From NCBI RefSeq assembly GCF_036046055.1, contig NZ_CP107939.1:310001-374000 (forward strand): a DNA stretch of 64,000 nt, in the 5' to 3' direction. The stretch is from Nocardia sp. NBC_00403 (GTDB taxonomy: Bacteria; Actinomycetota; Actinomycetes; Mycobacteriales; Mycobacteriaceae). Made by a program: the position numbers and the translations under genes. Shown here one piece after another: positions 1 to 8,827 of this stretch. The notes beneath the pieces are model-generated. The model searched no databases and was not told the origin of the DNA. It was given only the letters and a program-made list of their open reading frames with translations. Position 1 is the first letter of the stretch; each line of letters begins with the position of its first letter.

Positions 1-351
1 GATGTTCCTCTTGTTGCGGACATACCAATCCAGGTAGAGGGCGCCGTCGGAGGTCACCGCCCATCGGGGTTCCTTGAAGCCACCGAAGGGATACCAGCCG
101 CCCGCCACTACACATTGGTCGGGAGTCGGCTTGTATTCCGAGAAGTCGATGTAGTCGTGTTCCGTATATCGCTGGAACAGCGGAGCGCCGCGCTTGCGGG
201 CGAACGCGAAAAACTCCGCGGCGTGGCGCGTGAACATGCCCATCCTCCGTGCCGCGGCCGCTCGCTTCTCGGCCTGCTGTCGAGCCTCGCGCTGGGCGAT
301 CTCCCGCTGTATCCGTGCATGCTCGGCGGCAGCCTTCTCCAGTTCCGACAC
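1..351 (-). CDS. Hypothetical protein, 3' end beyond the window edge
   Basis: An open frame of 117 codons runs from a GTG at 351 off the left edge, so the C-terminus is missing. I chose GTG 351 because a GA/GG-rich stretch lies just upstream and an in-frame TGA lies a few codons before it. The first ~35 residues are rich in Glu, Arg, Lys, Gln and Ala, with a pattern typical of a short coiled coil (e.g. ELEKAAAEHARIQREI). The rest is mixed and globular, with aromatic motifs such as YTEHDYIDFSEY and WYPFGGFKEPRW, and the visible part ends DWYVRNKRN. No family is recognised. It could be the start of a polymorphic-toxin or phage-like protein, but nothing in the visible part proves that. Confidence 0.6.
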   Translation of the reverse strand, partial: MSELEKAAAEHARIQREIAQREARQQAEKRAAAARRMGMFTRHAAEFFAFARKRGAPLFQRYTEHDYIDFSEYKPTPDQCVVAGGWYPFGGFKEPRWAVTSDGALYLDWYVRNKRNI

Positions 352-833
352 GAATCCACCCCCTCAAAGGCCGACACCGGACCTCAGCCTTATATAACAC
401 CCTAATCTGCAATGCCAGTGAGACACAATGGAACTCGTGGGGAAAGTACCGAACTCCGCCCACCGGTACAGGTTCCACGCACCCGCGCCACCTTGCGGCA
501 GCGTACGGAGCACTGAGAAAGGCTGCCGCGAACCCTCGAACGCGCTCCGGATGCGCTCCAGAGACGGCGCGGTCACGGTTGTGCCAATCTCAGCTCGAAG
601 GCGACCATCGCGCTGACCAGCCATCGACTCTCGCCCACCGGGACGACCGCGTGGTCGACCACACTGCAATGGGCGGCTACCGCGACCGGCCCGGCTGTCG
701 AACGCTCTACGGCGGCGCGGCGCGCTGTCCGCCGCGATCCCATGCGCGACAACAACTCCGAGCCACCCCAGCGACCTTCAGGCAACGGAACCTCGCACGG
801 GAGTGCAATTTCCGCTTCCGCCGACTTGGCTAA
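352..833. other. No convincing gene
   Basis: About 480 bases between the edge gene and the decayed gene. Several overlapping frames are open on both strands, but none has a ribosome-binding site together with a natural protein composition. Two minus-strand frames joined near 600 would give a more protein-like reading, so this may be another decayed gene. I cannot support a call. Confidence 0.4.
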
Positions 834-1590
834 ATTCGTAGAGCTACGAAACCCATCTCGCATCGGTTCGCGTTCCCTGGTCCACCGGAGTTCTACGAGA
901 TCAAACCCTCGTCCACCACGGGCATCGAAAGCGGCGCACGGAAGATCGCGTGGTTCAACATCCTCTGCGGTCTACCGCCGACGGGCGCCAACCTGCCCTA
1001 CCGGACGGGAAACAGATACCGACCGAATTTCATCAGAAAGCTCCCGCGCAAGCGCGCTTTCGGGATCGCCTACAACCTCGGGATCGAGATCAAATGGCAT
1101 GTCGACGGACTGATCCTGTGGCGGCTGTGCATGGAGGTCGACAATCCGCCCGACGACGGAAAATGCACCGCACTGCTGTGGGCAGGAGCGATCGCGGCCA
1201 TGATCCGGCGCCGCCAGGACTTCGAGGCAACCGCAGCAGCGCTGGACACACTGTCGTCCAGGCGGGTGTCGCCGATGGAAGCGCCGGTCGGTGCGGGCGC
1301 GGCGAATGTGCCCGCCGACGTCGGCTACGTGCAGGCGCTGCTCAACGATCACCGGGGCAGACAAGGGCTTTCGCTGCTCGTCGAGGACAGCGTCATCGGC
1401 AGCGCCACGATCGCAGCGATCAACGCGGCCGGGTCCCTCGCGGTGCAGCAGCCGAACAACCCCCGCACGGAATGGTTCAAGGGCCATTCGGTTGCGCCAG
1501 ACCACAAATCGTCAAGACCGCTGGTCCGCGACGGACAACCGCCGGATCTGGACCGGACACCTGCCGGGCGCATTCATCTCGGATCGATAG
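834..1590 (+). pseudogene. Decayed gene with E-x-K motif and a peptidoglycan-binding-like segment
   Basis: From the TAA at 831 the third frame reads as good protein with no start codon. It opens with FPGPPEFYEIKPSS, then GLPPTGANLPYRTGNRY, then IEIKWHVDGLILWRLCMEVD. A later part (about 1315-1425) reads ADVGYVQALLNDH followed by VIGSATIAAINAAG, which resembles small peptidoglycan-binding repeats. Near 1480-1500 the sensible reading moves to the next frame, which continues RRIWTGHLPGAFISDR to a TAG at 1588. The missing start and the frame change suggest a pseudogene. The EIK tripeptide in this setting resembles the E-x-K of PD-(D/E)xK nuclease-type toxin tails; that is an inference. ATG 1131 gives a 184-residue open frame, but it would begin inside the conserved part. 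Confidence 0.45.
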
Positions 1591-1631
1591 CCGAACGACC
1601 CCTACGAGCGCGAGCTCGAGGGGTCGTTCGG
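1591..1631. terminator. Bidirectional terminator-like hairpin
   Basis: A perfect 13-bp inverted repeat (arms 1591-1603 and 1619-1631, CCGAACGACCCCT and its complement) encloses a 15-base loop. It lies between the plus-strand decayed gene and the end of the minus-strand helicase gene, where a shared terminator would sit. There is no long T run, as is usual in high-GC actinobacteria. Confidence 0.7.
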
Positions 1632-1685
1632 TTGCGCCAGAAGGCGATTCGTCGAGATGTCGGCCGCAATGGACCTATCGGGTGA

Positions 1686-3446
1686 TCAGTGTCGGCCTGC
1701 GCGGGGCTGGGCCGCCTGGTCGCGGGAGGTCGAGCGAACGTGCGAGGTGCCTGTGCGGGCGGGGCGGCCCTGGGACCGGCCTGCGGCATCGGTGCCACGG
1801 GCAACAGCAACGCCTGCGCCACGGGGGTTCCGGCTGCGCTGCCCACCGGTCGCGGCACCGTGGTCGGTGCGGCCACGCGACTGACCGTCGAAGCCGCCGC
1901 CACGACCATCACTGTTACGCGACGAACCGGCAGGACGCTCGGAGCGGCCACTCGAACGACCATCGAAGCCGGCACCACGACCATCGCTGTTACGCGACGA
2001 ACCGGCACCACGCTCGGACCGGCCGTCGAAGCCGGTGCCGCGATCGAACGAGTCGCTCGCGCCACGCCCGTTGCGGCTCCGCGACGACCCACCGGCGACC
2101 GCGTCCCTACGGGACTGTCCGCCTGCGCCTTGACCGCCACGGGTACGGGCACCACCGGTTGCGGCGCCGCGTCCGTCGCTGCTGGGGCGGCTGTTCCGGT
2201 TACGGGCCTGGCCACCGGTGTGGGTGGAGGCGGTCGGGTTGTAGGTCGGTGCGACGAGGGGGGCGATCTCGCCGACCAGGTCGGTCACCGGCGCCGAGTC
2301 CGCGGTCACGCGCTGCGGGCTCACCTGGATGCCTGCCTTGCGCAGTAGTCCGGCGACGTCCCTGCGCTGCTCCGGGAGCACGACGGTGACCACGTCACCG
2401 GCGCTGCCCGCGCGGGCGGTCCGCCCGGAGCGGTGCAGGTATGCCTTGTGCTCGGCGGGCGGGTCGACGTGCACGACCAGCTCGACATCATCGACGTGCA
2501 CGCCGCGCGCGGCGATATCGGTGGCGACGAGCACGCGCGCCGAGCCATCGGTAAACGCGGCCAGGTTGCGATCACGGGCGACCTGGGAGAGGTTGCCGTG
2601 CAGATCGGTCGCGGGGATGCCCGCGGTGGTCAGCTGCTTGGCGAGCTTGCGCGCCTGATGCTTGGTGCGCATGAACAGGATTCGGCGGCCGCCGCCGGAG
2701 GCCAGGGTGCGCACGAGCGCGTTCTTGGCGTCGACGCCGCCGACCTCGAAGACGTGGTGGGTCATCGCGGCCACCGGCGAGTTGGCCTCGTCGACGGAGT
2801 GCGACGCGGGATCACGCATGAATCGTTTGACCAGCTTGTCCACGCCGTTGTCCAGCGTGGCGGAGAACAGCAGGCGCTGGCCGGTCGGCTGGGTGGCCGC
2901 GAGGATCCGGGTCACCGCGGGCAGGAAGCCGAGGTCGGCCATGTGATCGGCCTCGTCGAGCACGGTGACCTGCACCTCGTTGAGGTGCACCACGCGCTGA
3001 CGCATCAGATCTTCCAGCCGGCCCGGGCAGGCCACGACGATATCGACGCCGGCGGCGAGCGCGCGGCTCTGCCGCACTTGGGAGACACCGCCGATGATCG
3101 TCGTGACCGTCAACCCGCAGGCCACGGCCATGGGCTCGAGCGTCGCGGTGATCTGGGTGGCCAGTTCACGTGTCGGGGCGAGGATCAGGCCGGTGGGCCG
3201 ACCCGGCTTACGCACACCGCCCGCGAGCCGGTCGACCATCGGGATGGAAAAGGCCAGCGTCTTGCCACTACCGGTCTTGCCGCGGCCGAGCACGTCACGT
3301 CCGGCGAGCGAATCGGGCAGGGTGGCGGCCTGGATCGGGAACGGTGCGGTGATCCCGTTCGCCGCGAGGGCGTCGACCAGCTTCTTGCGCACGCCGAGCG
3401 CGGCAAAAGAGGTCACAGGGGCAGAGCTCGAGGAACGGGTCGTCAT
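1686..3446 (-). CDS. DEAD-box ATP-dependent RNA helicase with Gly/Arg/Ser-rich tail
   Basis: A 586-residue RhlE/DeaD-type RNA helicase, expected to unwind structured RNA in cold adaptation, ribosome assembly or mRNA turnover. All core motifs are visible: Q motif FPIQ (36-39), Walker A GKTGSGKT (56-63), PTREL (91-95), DEAD (164-167), SAT (195-197), ARGVHVDD (313-320) and HRSGRTARAG (338-347). The core ends near residue 400. The last ~185 residues are low-complexity, rich in Gly, Arg, Ser and Asp, with degenerate repeats around FDGRS, GSSRNSDGRG and RSERPAG; such tails usually bind RNA without specificity. The tail explains the long open frames on the opposite strand. The gene is monocistronic, with ~510 bases upstream free of genes, and ends 54 bases before a bidirectional hairpin. 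Confidence 0.95.
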   Translation of the reverse strand: MTTRSSSSAPVTSFAALGVRKKLVDALAANGITAPFPIQAATLPDSLAGRDVLGRGKTGSGKTLAFSIPMVDRLAGGVRKPGRPTGLILAPTRELATQITATLEPMAVACGLTVTTIIGGVSQVRQSRALAAGVDIVVACPGRLEDLMRQRVVHLNEVQVTVLDEADHMADLGFLPAVTRILAATQPTGQRLLFSATLDNGVDKLVKRFMRDPASHSVDEANSPVAAMTHHVFEVGGVDAKNALVRTLASGGGRRILFMRTKHQARKLAKQLTTAGIPATDLHGNLSQVARDRNLAAFTDGSARVLVATDIAARGVHVDDVELVVHVDPPAEHKAYLHRSGRTARAGSAGDVVTVVLPEQRRDVAGLLRKAGIQVSPQRVTADSAPVTDLVGEIAPLVAPTYNPTASTHTGGQARNRNSRPSSDGRGAATGGARTRGGQGAGGQSRRDAVAGGSSRSRNGRGASDSFDRGTGFDGRSERGAGSSRNSDGRGAGFDGRSSGRSERPAGSSRNSDGRGGGFDGQSRGRTDHGAATGGQRSRNPRGAGVAVARGTDAAGRSQGRPARTGTSHVRSTSRDQAAQPRAGRH

Positions 3447-3957
3447 AAGAAGTACAGGTGCCTTTCCGGCATCGGGGGTTGTACCGCAGCGGCACGCAGG
3501 ATGGTGTGTCCATACCTGCGTTCGGTGTTATGACACCCAGCTGCGGGGCCGACGCGAAAGAAAGACATCCACGACGGACATAGGGCGACCGTGCAAGATC
3601 AACAATCGCCGACTAGCAACCATAGCGCAGTTCCGCGCCTTCTGCGGCGGGGGCGTCGTAGGTCACTATCGGAAAGCCGACGCCGCGCCCCGACAACCCG
3701 CTTTCCGACACCACACCCCCGCACGGCACCTGTACCACTGCCTGCGATTTCACCATTGCGCAGCCGTCAGTCACTCCGCGAAGGTGACTTTCGTCATCGA
3801 AGGCCATGCAACATTGCCGCAAATGTCCGCACCGCGGGTCAGCACCTCCGGTGGCCTGGTGCTCTCGGCCCGTGTGCGAGGGTGCCGACCCGCTGTGCGT
3901 CGGTCGCGGGTTGCATAGTGTTGCGGCCGCAACCGACACCCGCGCCCGAGGCCCGTA
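3447..3957. other. Intergenic region upstream of the helicase
   Basis: About 510 bases between the helicase start and the 3' end of the next minus-strand gene. It presumably holds the helicase promoter and a long leader, which is common for cold-inducible helicases. No repeat, RNA or convincing ORF was found. The minus-strand frame 3613-3939 has an unnatural composition and no ribosome-binding site. Confidence 0.4.
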
Positions 3958-4857
3958 TCAGTGCCCCTTCAGCTGTGGCATAACCTCCTGCGCGACCCAC
4001 GACATCGCGTCGGCAAATGCGGTCGTCGGTACCGGCAGCCACAGTGAGCAGGCGCCCAAGCCGGCTTGCTGCAGGGCACCGAGTTCGTCGACGATGTTCG
4101 TGGCCGAGGCCTGTGGGCCGCCGAGCAGTCGGCCAGGATCTCGGTCGATCGCGGGGAATCCCGGGGGCACCACGAATGCCACCGAATTCGTCTGCGGTAG
4201 TTCGCGTTCGATGCCGGAGGCGGCGGCGAGTTCCGCTAGCCGGCCGCGTATCCGGGCAAGTTCGGCAGGCCCGGAAATGGATCCGTACCACGCCGCGCCG
4301 AATCGCACCGCGCGAAGCAAGGCAGCGTCGCTTTGCCCGCCGACCCACACCGGCGGTCCACCGGCCGTGCACGGCGCGACACCGATTCGCCTGCCGGGAT
4401 CCTCGCCACGCCACAGCGCGCCGAGCTCCGCCAAGTACTCGTCGGTGCGCTTCCCGCGCGCCTCGAACGGCACCCCGACGGCGTCGAATTCGGTTCGGTC
4501 CCAACCGGTCCCGACGCCCATGGTGAACCGACCGCGCGACAACCGATCGAGCGTCGCGGTCTGGTGTGCGAGCACGATCGGGTTGTACAGCGGCAGAATC
4601 AGCACACTCGTCGCAAGGCCGATCCGTGATGTCGCCCCCGCGATCGCCGACAACATGACCAGCGGATCGGGCGTGACGCCCAACTCCCCCGCCAGCACAT
4701 GACTGCCCGCGATCACATGGTCGAACCCCAATTGCTCTGCGGTGCACGCAGTTTCCACCACGTTGTCCAGCTCGACCTCCGCATCCGTCCACAACCGGTG
4801 CGGGCCGATACCGAGCCGCAACCCGTCGCTCGATTCCACGGACTCGTCCACGTGCAT
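3958..4857 (-). CDS. LLM-class (luciferase-like) F420-dependent oxidoreductase
   Basis: A 299-residue protein of the luciferase-like TIM-barrel family, which in actinobacteria mostly uses coenzyme F420 for hydride transfer. Visible hallmarks are the N-terminal strand LGIGPHRLW, the barrel segment AEQLGFDHVIAGSHV, the strand SRIGLATSVLILPLYNP, the signature LDRLSRGRFTMGVGTGW (~105-121) and GGPPVWVGGQSDAALLRA (~160). The length fits the TIGR03619-like group. No partner gene is adjacent; the next gene upstream is a TetR regulator 200 bases away. The substrate cannot be told from sequence. Confidence 0.9.
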   Translation of the reverse strand: MHVDESVESSDGLRLGIGPHRLWTDAEVELDNVVETACTAEQLGFDHVIAGSHVLAGELGVTPDPLVMLSAIAGATSRIGLATSVLILPLYNPIVLAHQTATLDRLSRGRFTMGVGTGWDRTEFDAVGVPFEARGKRTDEYLAELGALWRGEDPGRRIGVAPCTAGGPPVWVGGQSDAALLRAVRFGAAWYGSISGPAELARIRGRLAELAAASGIERELPQTNSVAFVVPPGFPAIDRDPGRLLGGPQASATNIVDELGALQQAGLGACSLWLPVPTTAFADAMSWVAQEVMPQLKGH

Positions 4858-5060
4858 CCTGTCGGCCCTGCTTCCTGTCGTGTGTGCGCCTCACCCGGTC
4901 GACAACGCTCGACGCCCGATCCATCCGACCCGATCTCGCCCGGCCCGCCTTCGCCATCCACCACCGCCATCCAGGTGGAGCCCGACCAGTGGCACACGGC
5001 TGCGGCCGAGAGACCCGACATCATTGTGTGCCACTCGCCCCGATGGACGCACACCCCGAG

Positions 5061-5633
5061 TCAAGCTGCGAGGGTGACGATCCGGAGGACGGCGGCGACG
5101 GATTGGTCGGCGAGAGTGTCGGTCAGGGGCAGGTGACCGAAGAGGGCGCGATAGTAGATGGGGGCAGCAATGGCGTCGAGGACGAAGTCCATATCAAGGT
5201 TCTGGTCGATCTCGCCGCGGCGGATTGCCGATGCGAGCGCGGTTGCGGTGGTGCGCCTGCGCGGCTCGAAGACGGTGGCCAGGAAGTGATCTCGCAGAGC
5301 CCGATCATTGGCAAGGTCGGCGACCAGGGCCGGAAGGACGTGATGCAACGAGGTATCTCGTAGTGCGGCAACGAGATTGCGCATTGCGATGGTCAGATCG
5401 GCGCGGAGGTCGCCGGTGTCGGGGGTCGGCTGGAGACCGAGCAGGTCGGCGACCACGTCGACAACCAGGTGCCGCTTCGATGGCCAGCGGCGGTAGATCG
5501 CCGGTCGATGAATGCCGGCCCTGGTGGCGATCCGGCCGATGGACAGGTCTACGTAGCCGGTTTCGTCGAGCAGTTCCCGAGCCGCCGCCAGCACCGCCGC
5601 ATCGATTCGGTCTTCACGCGCTCTGCCCGCCAT
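5061..5633 (-). CDS. TetR-family transcriptional regulator
   Basis: About 190 residues with an N-terminal helix-turn-helix (LSIGRIATRAGIHRPAIYRR, residues ~30-49 from the chosen start) followed by the usual WPSKRHLVVDVVADLL helix and a divergent ligand domain. The frame is open up to 5669, but ATG 5633 is preferred because it overlaps the stop of the upstream glyoxalase-like gene by one base (TGATG), indicating translational coupling. Both genes would be driven from the promoter at ~6060, which carries a GTAC-rich palindrome of TetR-operator type, so autorepression of the two-gene operon is likely. Confidence 0.9.
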   Translation of the reverse strand: MAGRAREDRIDAAVLAAARELLDETGYVDLSIGRIATRAGIHRPAIYRRWPSKRHLVVDVVADLLGLQPTPDTGDLRADLTIAMRNLVAALRDTSLHHVLPALVADLANDRALRDHFLATVFEPRRRTTATALASAIRRGEIDQNLDMDFVLDAIAAPIYYRALFGHLPLTDTLADQSVAAVLRIVTLAA

Positions 5634-6049
5634 CAGAACACCGGTCGCGGCATCAGCACGACCCGCCACCCGTCCGGATCCGGAAAGGTCAGTCCGCCGT
5701 GCTCGGCCCAGTACGGATTCTCCGCAGCCACCGGTTCCACACCGAAATCACCGAGCCGCTGCGCCACGTCGTACATCTGCGATTCGCCCGAGAAGTACAG
5801 CACCAGCACGTTTTCCGCACTGGGCGCATCGCCGGGGCTGCCGTCCGCGTGCGTGGTGAACTCCAAGTGGTAGCCGGCCCCCGGCAGCCCGAGCATCACT
5901 CCGTCGTAGCCGGCGTGATTCTCGAATCGGTACAGCTCCCGCAGCCCCAGCCCTTCGACGTAGAACCGAACTACCGCTGCCAAACGATCGGTGGGTCGGG
6001 CAATCCGAACTTGCGCCACAGGCAACGACTCGGGCCAGGTCTCGGTCAT
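5633..6049 (-). CDS. VOC-family glyoxalase/dioxygenase-fold protein
   Basis: A 138-residue single-domain protein of the vicinal-oxygen-chelate superfamily. Typical strands are visible: VAQVRIARPTDRLAAVVRFY at the start, GLRELYRFENHAGYDGVML, YHLEFTTHADG (a likely metal-ligand strand) and GLTFPDPDGWRVVLMPR at the end. Members act as glyoxalases, dioxygenases or antibiotic-binding proteins; the substrate is not predictable here. It is the first gene of a two-gene operon with the downstream TetR regulator, stop and start overlapping as TGATG. Confidence 0.88.
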   Translation of the reverse strand: MTETWPESLPVAQVRIARPTDRLAAVVRFYVEGLGLRELYRFENHAGYDGVMLGLPGAGYHLEFTTHADGSPGDAPSAENVLVLYFSGESQMYDVAQRLGDFGVEPVAAENPYWAEHGGLTFPDPDGWRVVLMPRPVF

Positions 6050-6061
6050 AATTCAACGATA

Positions 6062-6078
6062 CGGTACGTACTGTACCG
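6062..6078. promoter_or_regulatory. Candidate TetR operator
   Basis: The sequence CGGTACGTACTGTACCG is a perfect 6-bp inverted repeat with a 5-base spacer, 12 bases upstream of the glyoxalase-like start. Its size and GTAC core match TetR-type operators. The likely ligand-controlled repressor is the TetR protein encoded as the second gene of the same operon. Confidence 0.7.
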
Positions 6079-6218
6079 ATTTCATGACCATTTCGCCGAT
6101 TCGCCGGTCGGAAGATGCACCGACCCGGGCGGCCCGCGGCCGAACACTCCGACAGCCGCCGGAATAGCAAAGGCCGCCCCCACATCACTCGGACATGAAG
6201 GGCGGCCTCACCTTTTGC

Positions 6219-8522
6219 CTATTCGGCCGACGTCGCCCGCCGACGAACCCGGCGCGCGGCCGCGACCATATTGCGCAGCGACGGCTCGAGCTGCCAGTAG
6301 TGTCGCGTCTTCAAACCACCGTCCGGGTTCGCCCATAGTCGTTCCGGCGTAACCGCTTCGGCTGCGGCCGTGAGCAATTCGTCGAGCTCATCGATATCCG
6401 GGATACGCGCCGAACGGCTCTCGTAGACACCGGGTCCCACACCGTGGCTCAGGCCGTGGCCGGAGGCGCAGTCGTCCTTGAGCGCCTTGAGCACCCATTC
6501 GATGGAGCGGGTCGCGACCAGCGCGGTGACGTCGGCATCGAGCTGCTCGATCGCCTCGACCACCTCGGCGCGACCGGAATAGTTGATGTGCGTGTGGATC
6601 TGGGTTTCCGGCCGCACACCGGAGGTGGCGAGGCGGAATGCCCCGACAGCCCAGCGCAGGTACTCGGCACGACCGACAGGACGCGACGGCAACATCTCGC
6701 GAATGGCGGGCTCGTCGACCTGAATGATCGAGATGCCCGCGCGCTCCAGGTCGACAACCTCGTCGCGGATCGCCAGCGCCACCTGGTCCGCGGTCTCGAA
6801 CAGCGGCTGGTCCTGGCGGACGAACGAGCGCGCGATCATGGTGACCGGACCGGTGACCATGCCCTTGACCGGTTTGTCGGTCAGCGACTGGGCGTAGGTG
6901 ATCCATTCGACCGACATCGGGGCCGGACGCGACACATCGCCGTAGATGATCGGCGGTCGGACACAGCGGGATCCGTACACCTGCACCCAGCCGAAGCGGG
7001 TGGTCGCGAAGCCGTCGAGCAGCTCGGCGAAGTACTGGATCATGTCGTTGCGCTCGTGCTCGCCGTGCACGAGCACGTCGAGGCCGATGTCCTCCTGCAG
7101 GCGGATCGTGGCCTCGATCTCGGCCTCGATCTTCTTGCGGTACTCCGCGTAGGACAACCTGCCCTCGCCGAGATCGTGGCGGGCCTGCCGGATCCGTGTG
7201 GCCTGCGGGAAGGAACCCAGCGTGGTCGCGGGCACCGGCGGCAGATTCAGCTTGCGCTGCTGGGCTTCTCGGCGCACCTCGTAGGGCGCACGCTCACGCA
7301 TACGCGGCGTGACCGCGTAAACCCGTTGCCGCACTGCGTGCTTCTGCTTGAAGTGCACCTCGGTCGGCCGCTTGCGCCACTTCTCCGACGGCCCCTCGGT
7401 GAGCGCCTTCGCGAGCGAAACCACCTCGCCCACCTTCTGTTTCGCGAAGGCGAGGCGATCGGCGACATTGCCCTCGATGTCGTATTCGGCGAGCACGTCG
7501 TAGGGCACGTGCAGCAGCGTCGTACCAGTGGAGACGACCAGGTCGGGGCAGACCTTCGCCAGCTCGTTGAGGTAGGACAGCGTGACGAACCGATCCGCGC
7601 GCCACACATTCAGGCCGCTGATCACGCCCGCGTACAAACGCTTACGACGAATTCCGGGAACCTTCGCGAGTTCCTCGGGGTCGATCCGGAAACTCGCCAG
7701 GTCCAGGCCGATGGCCTCGACGTTGGTGCCTGCCAGGATGGTCAGCGCTTCACCGAAGTCGCCGTACTGACCGGTGACCAGCATGCGCGGGCGCAGCGGC
7801 GCCTTCGAAAGTCGTTGGTAGGCCTTGTCGAACGCGGCGAGCTCGGCGGGGCTGCGCTCACCGGTGAAACAGGGCTCGTCCAGCTGCACGCAGGTGGCAC
7901 CGCGCTTGGCGAGAATCTCGAACAGCTGCTCGTACACCGGCAGCAGCTTGTCGAGCAGGCTGAGGGTGTCGAATTCCGCCTCACCCGGCACGTGCCCGGC
8001 CTTGGACAGCAGCAGCAGCGACAGCGGGCCGAGCACCACAGGGCGCAGCTCGAAATCGCGTTCCTTGGCCCGGTCGAATTCGTCGAGCAACGCCTCGGGA
8101 TGCAGTGAGAACTCGGTGGATTCATCGAGTTCGGGCTGCCGGTAGTGGTAGGCGGTGCCGAAGAACCGCACCAGCTCCAGTGGCGGCAGGTCGGGACGAC
8201 CGCGTGCCATCAGGAAATAGAAGTCCAGCGGGTCCAGTTCATCCTGGAGCGGCTTGAACCTGGTCGGCACCGCACCGAAGAGCAGCGCATTGTCGAGTAC
8301 ATGGTCGTAGAAGGAGAAGGTGTTGCCGGGAACCTGGGTGAGCCCGGTGGCGGCCAGCTCGTTGAACTGCCGTTCCTGGATGTCGCGCCCGACTGCGAGC
8401 AGCTCGTCGCGGGATGCCCCGCCGCGCCAATAGGCCTCCAGGGCCCGCTTGAGTTCCCGGTGCGGTCCAATCCTCGGGTACCCGAGGATGCTCGACCCGT
8501 AACCATCGGTGACGTTGACCAT
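6219..8522 (-). CDS. metE: MetE-type cobalamin-independent methionine synthase lacking zinc ligands
   Basis: A full-length 767-residue MetE homologue. The N-terminal barrel starts LGYPRIGPHRELKRALEAYW; the C-terminal catalytic barrel starts at TTLGSFPQ (434-441). Kept residues include the methionine-binding Glu in HGEHERND (488), Asp in QVDEPA (603) and the zinc-site His (645). The other zinc ligands of MetE are changed: Cys of HxC is Asn647 (HTHINYS), the conserved Glu is Val669 (DADVTALVATRS) and Cys of NPDCGLKTR is Gly735. MetE needs zinc to activate homocysteine, so ordinary activity is doubtful. It could be a paralogue with another role, an enzyme with another metal site, or a fading gene, although the frame is intact. 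It is monocistronic; the leader has hairpins but no cobalamin element I recognise. Confidence 0.9.
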   Translation of the reverse strand: MVNVTDGYGSSILGYPRIGPHRELKRALEAYWRGGASRDELLAVGRDIQERQFNELAATGLTQVPGNTFSFYDHVLDNALLFGAVPTRFKPLQDELDPLDFYFLMARGRPDLPPLELVRFFGTAYHYRQPELDESTEFSLHPEALLDEFDRAKERDFELRPVVLGPLSLLLLSKAGHVPGEAEFDTLSLLDKLLPVYEQLFEILAKRGATCVQLDEPCFTGERSPAELAAFDKAYQRLSKAPLRPRMLVTGQYGDFGEALTILAGTNVEAIGLDLASFRIDPEELAKVPGIRRKRLYAGVISGLNVWRADRFVTLSYLNELAKVCPDLVVSTGTTLLHVPYDVLAEYDIEGNVADRLAFAKQKVGEVVSLAKALTEGPSEKWRKRPTEVHFKQKHAVRQRVYAVTPRMRERAPYEVRREAQQRKLNLPPVPATTLGSFPQATRIRQARHDLGEGRLSYAEYRKKIEAEIEATIRLQEDIGLDVLVHGEHERNDMIQYFAELLDGFATTRFGWVQVYGSRCVRPPIIYGDVSRPAPMSVEWITYAQSLTDKPVKGMVTGPVTMIARSFVRQDQPLFETADQVALAIRDEVVDLERAGISIIQVDEPAIREMLPSRPVGRAEYLRWAVGAFRLATSGVRPETQIHTHINYSGRAEVVEAIEQLDADVTALVATRSIEWVLKALKDDCASGHGLSHGVGPGVYESRSARIPDIDELDELLTAAAEAVTPERLWANPDGGLKTRHYWQLEPSLRNMVAAARRVRRRATSAE

Positions 8523-8700
8523 GCGCGGGATGCTCCCTTTCGATCACCTGCGCTGGCGCCCACCGCCGAACGGTGGAACGCCGCACAGCGCTGCGCTCTC
8601 GGTGTTCGAGCGAGCCGTGACCACGACTCGCCTTCTTGCAGCTTATGCCGATAACCCCATCCACCCGGCCATACCTGAGGCCGGATGATGTTCAGCTGAC
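8523..8700 (-). promoter_or_regulatory. Structured leader of the metE-type gene
   Basis: The upstream region contains at least two hairpins in the transcript sense: an ACCACG-type stem near 8612-8635 and a six-base stem at 8560-8576 (CCACCG and its complement). A cobalamin or SAM riboswitch would be expected for metE, but I could not match either consensus, so I only record the structure. Confidence 0.3.
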
Positions 8701-8732
8701 CCACCCACCACGGAGCGAGTCTTACGAGCGAC

Positions 8733-8824
8733 GTTCGCGGCCGGCTCGCGTCCGAGTGGCCGAAGCGCATGCGACGAAGTCGCGAGTCTCGGCCGCTCGG
8801 ACGCGAGCCTTGGGGGCCGCGAAC
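8733..8824. repeat. Long palindromic element, copy 1 (downstream of fadB2)
   Basis: Left arm 8733-8763 (GTTCGCGGCCGGCTCGC then GTCCGAG) is complementary to right arm 8789-8824 apart from a 5-base bulge (TTGGG). The apex holds a small GCGAC-GAA-GTCGC hairpin. A close relative with compensating changes lies at 10058-10185. Each sits downstream of the stop of a minus-strand gene, so they may act as terminators or mRNA-stabilising elements. Confidence 0.8.
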
Positions 8825-8827
8825 ACG

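Noticed and set aside
364..863. Two overlapping minus-strand ORFs that could be joined by a frameshift near 600
   Set aside because: The joined reading is somewhat protein-like but has no recognisable family, start or ribosome-binding site, so a pseudogene call would be a guess.
950..2389. 479-codon plus-strand ORF
   Set aside because: It is mostly antisense to the Gly/Arg-rich tail of the DEAD-box helicase and has a Arg/His-rich shadow composition with no ribosome-binding site.
3613..3939. 108-codon minus-strand ORF
   Set aside because: Cys/Gly-rich composition, no ribosome-binding site and no domain; probably chance in high-GC DNA.
8523..8700. Cobalamin or SAM riboswitch upstream of the metE-type gene
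   Set aside because: Hairpins are present but the conserved boxes of either riboswitch class could not be found by eye; a covariance-model search would settle it.
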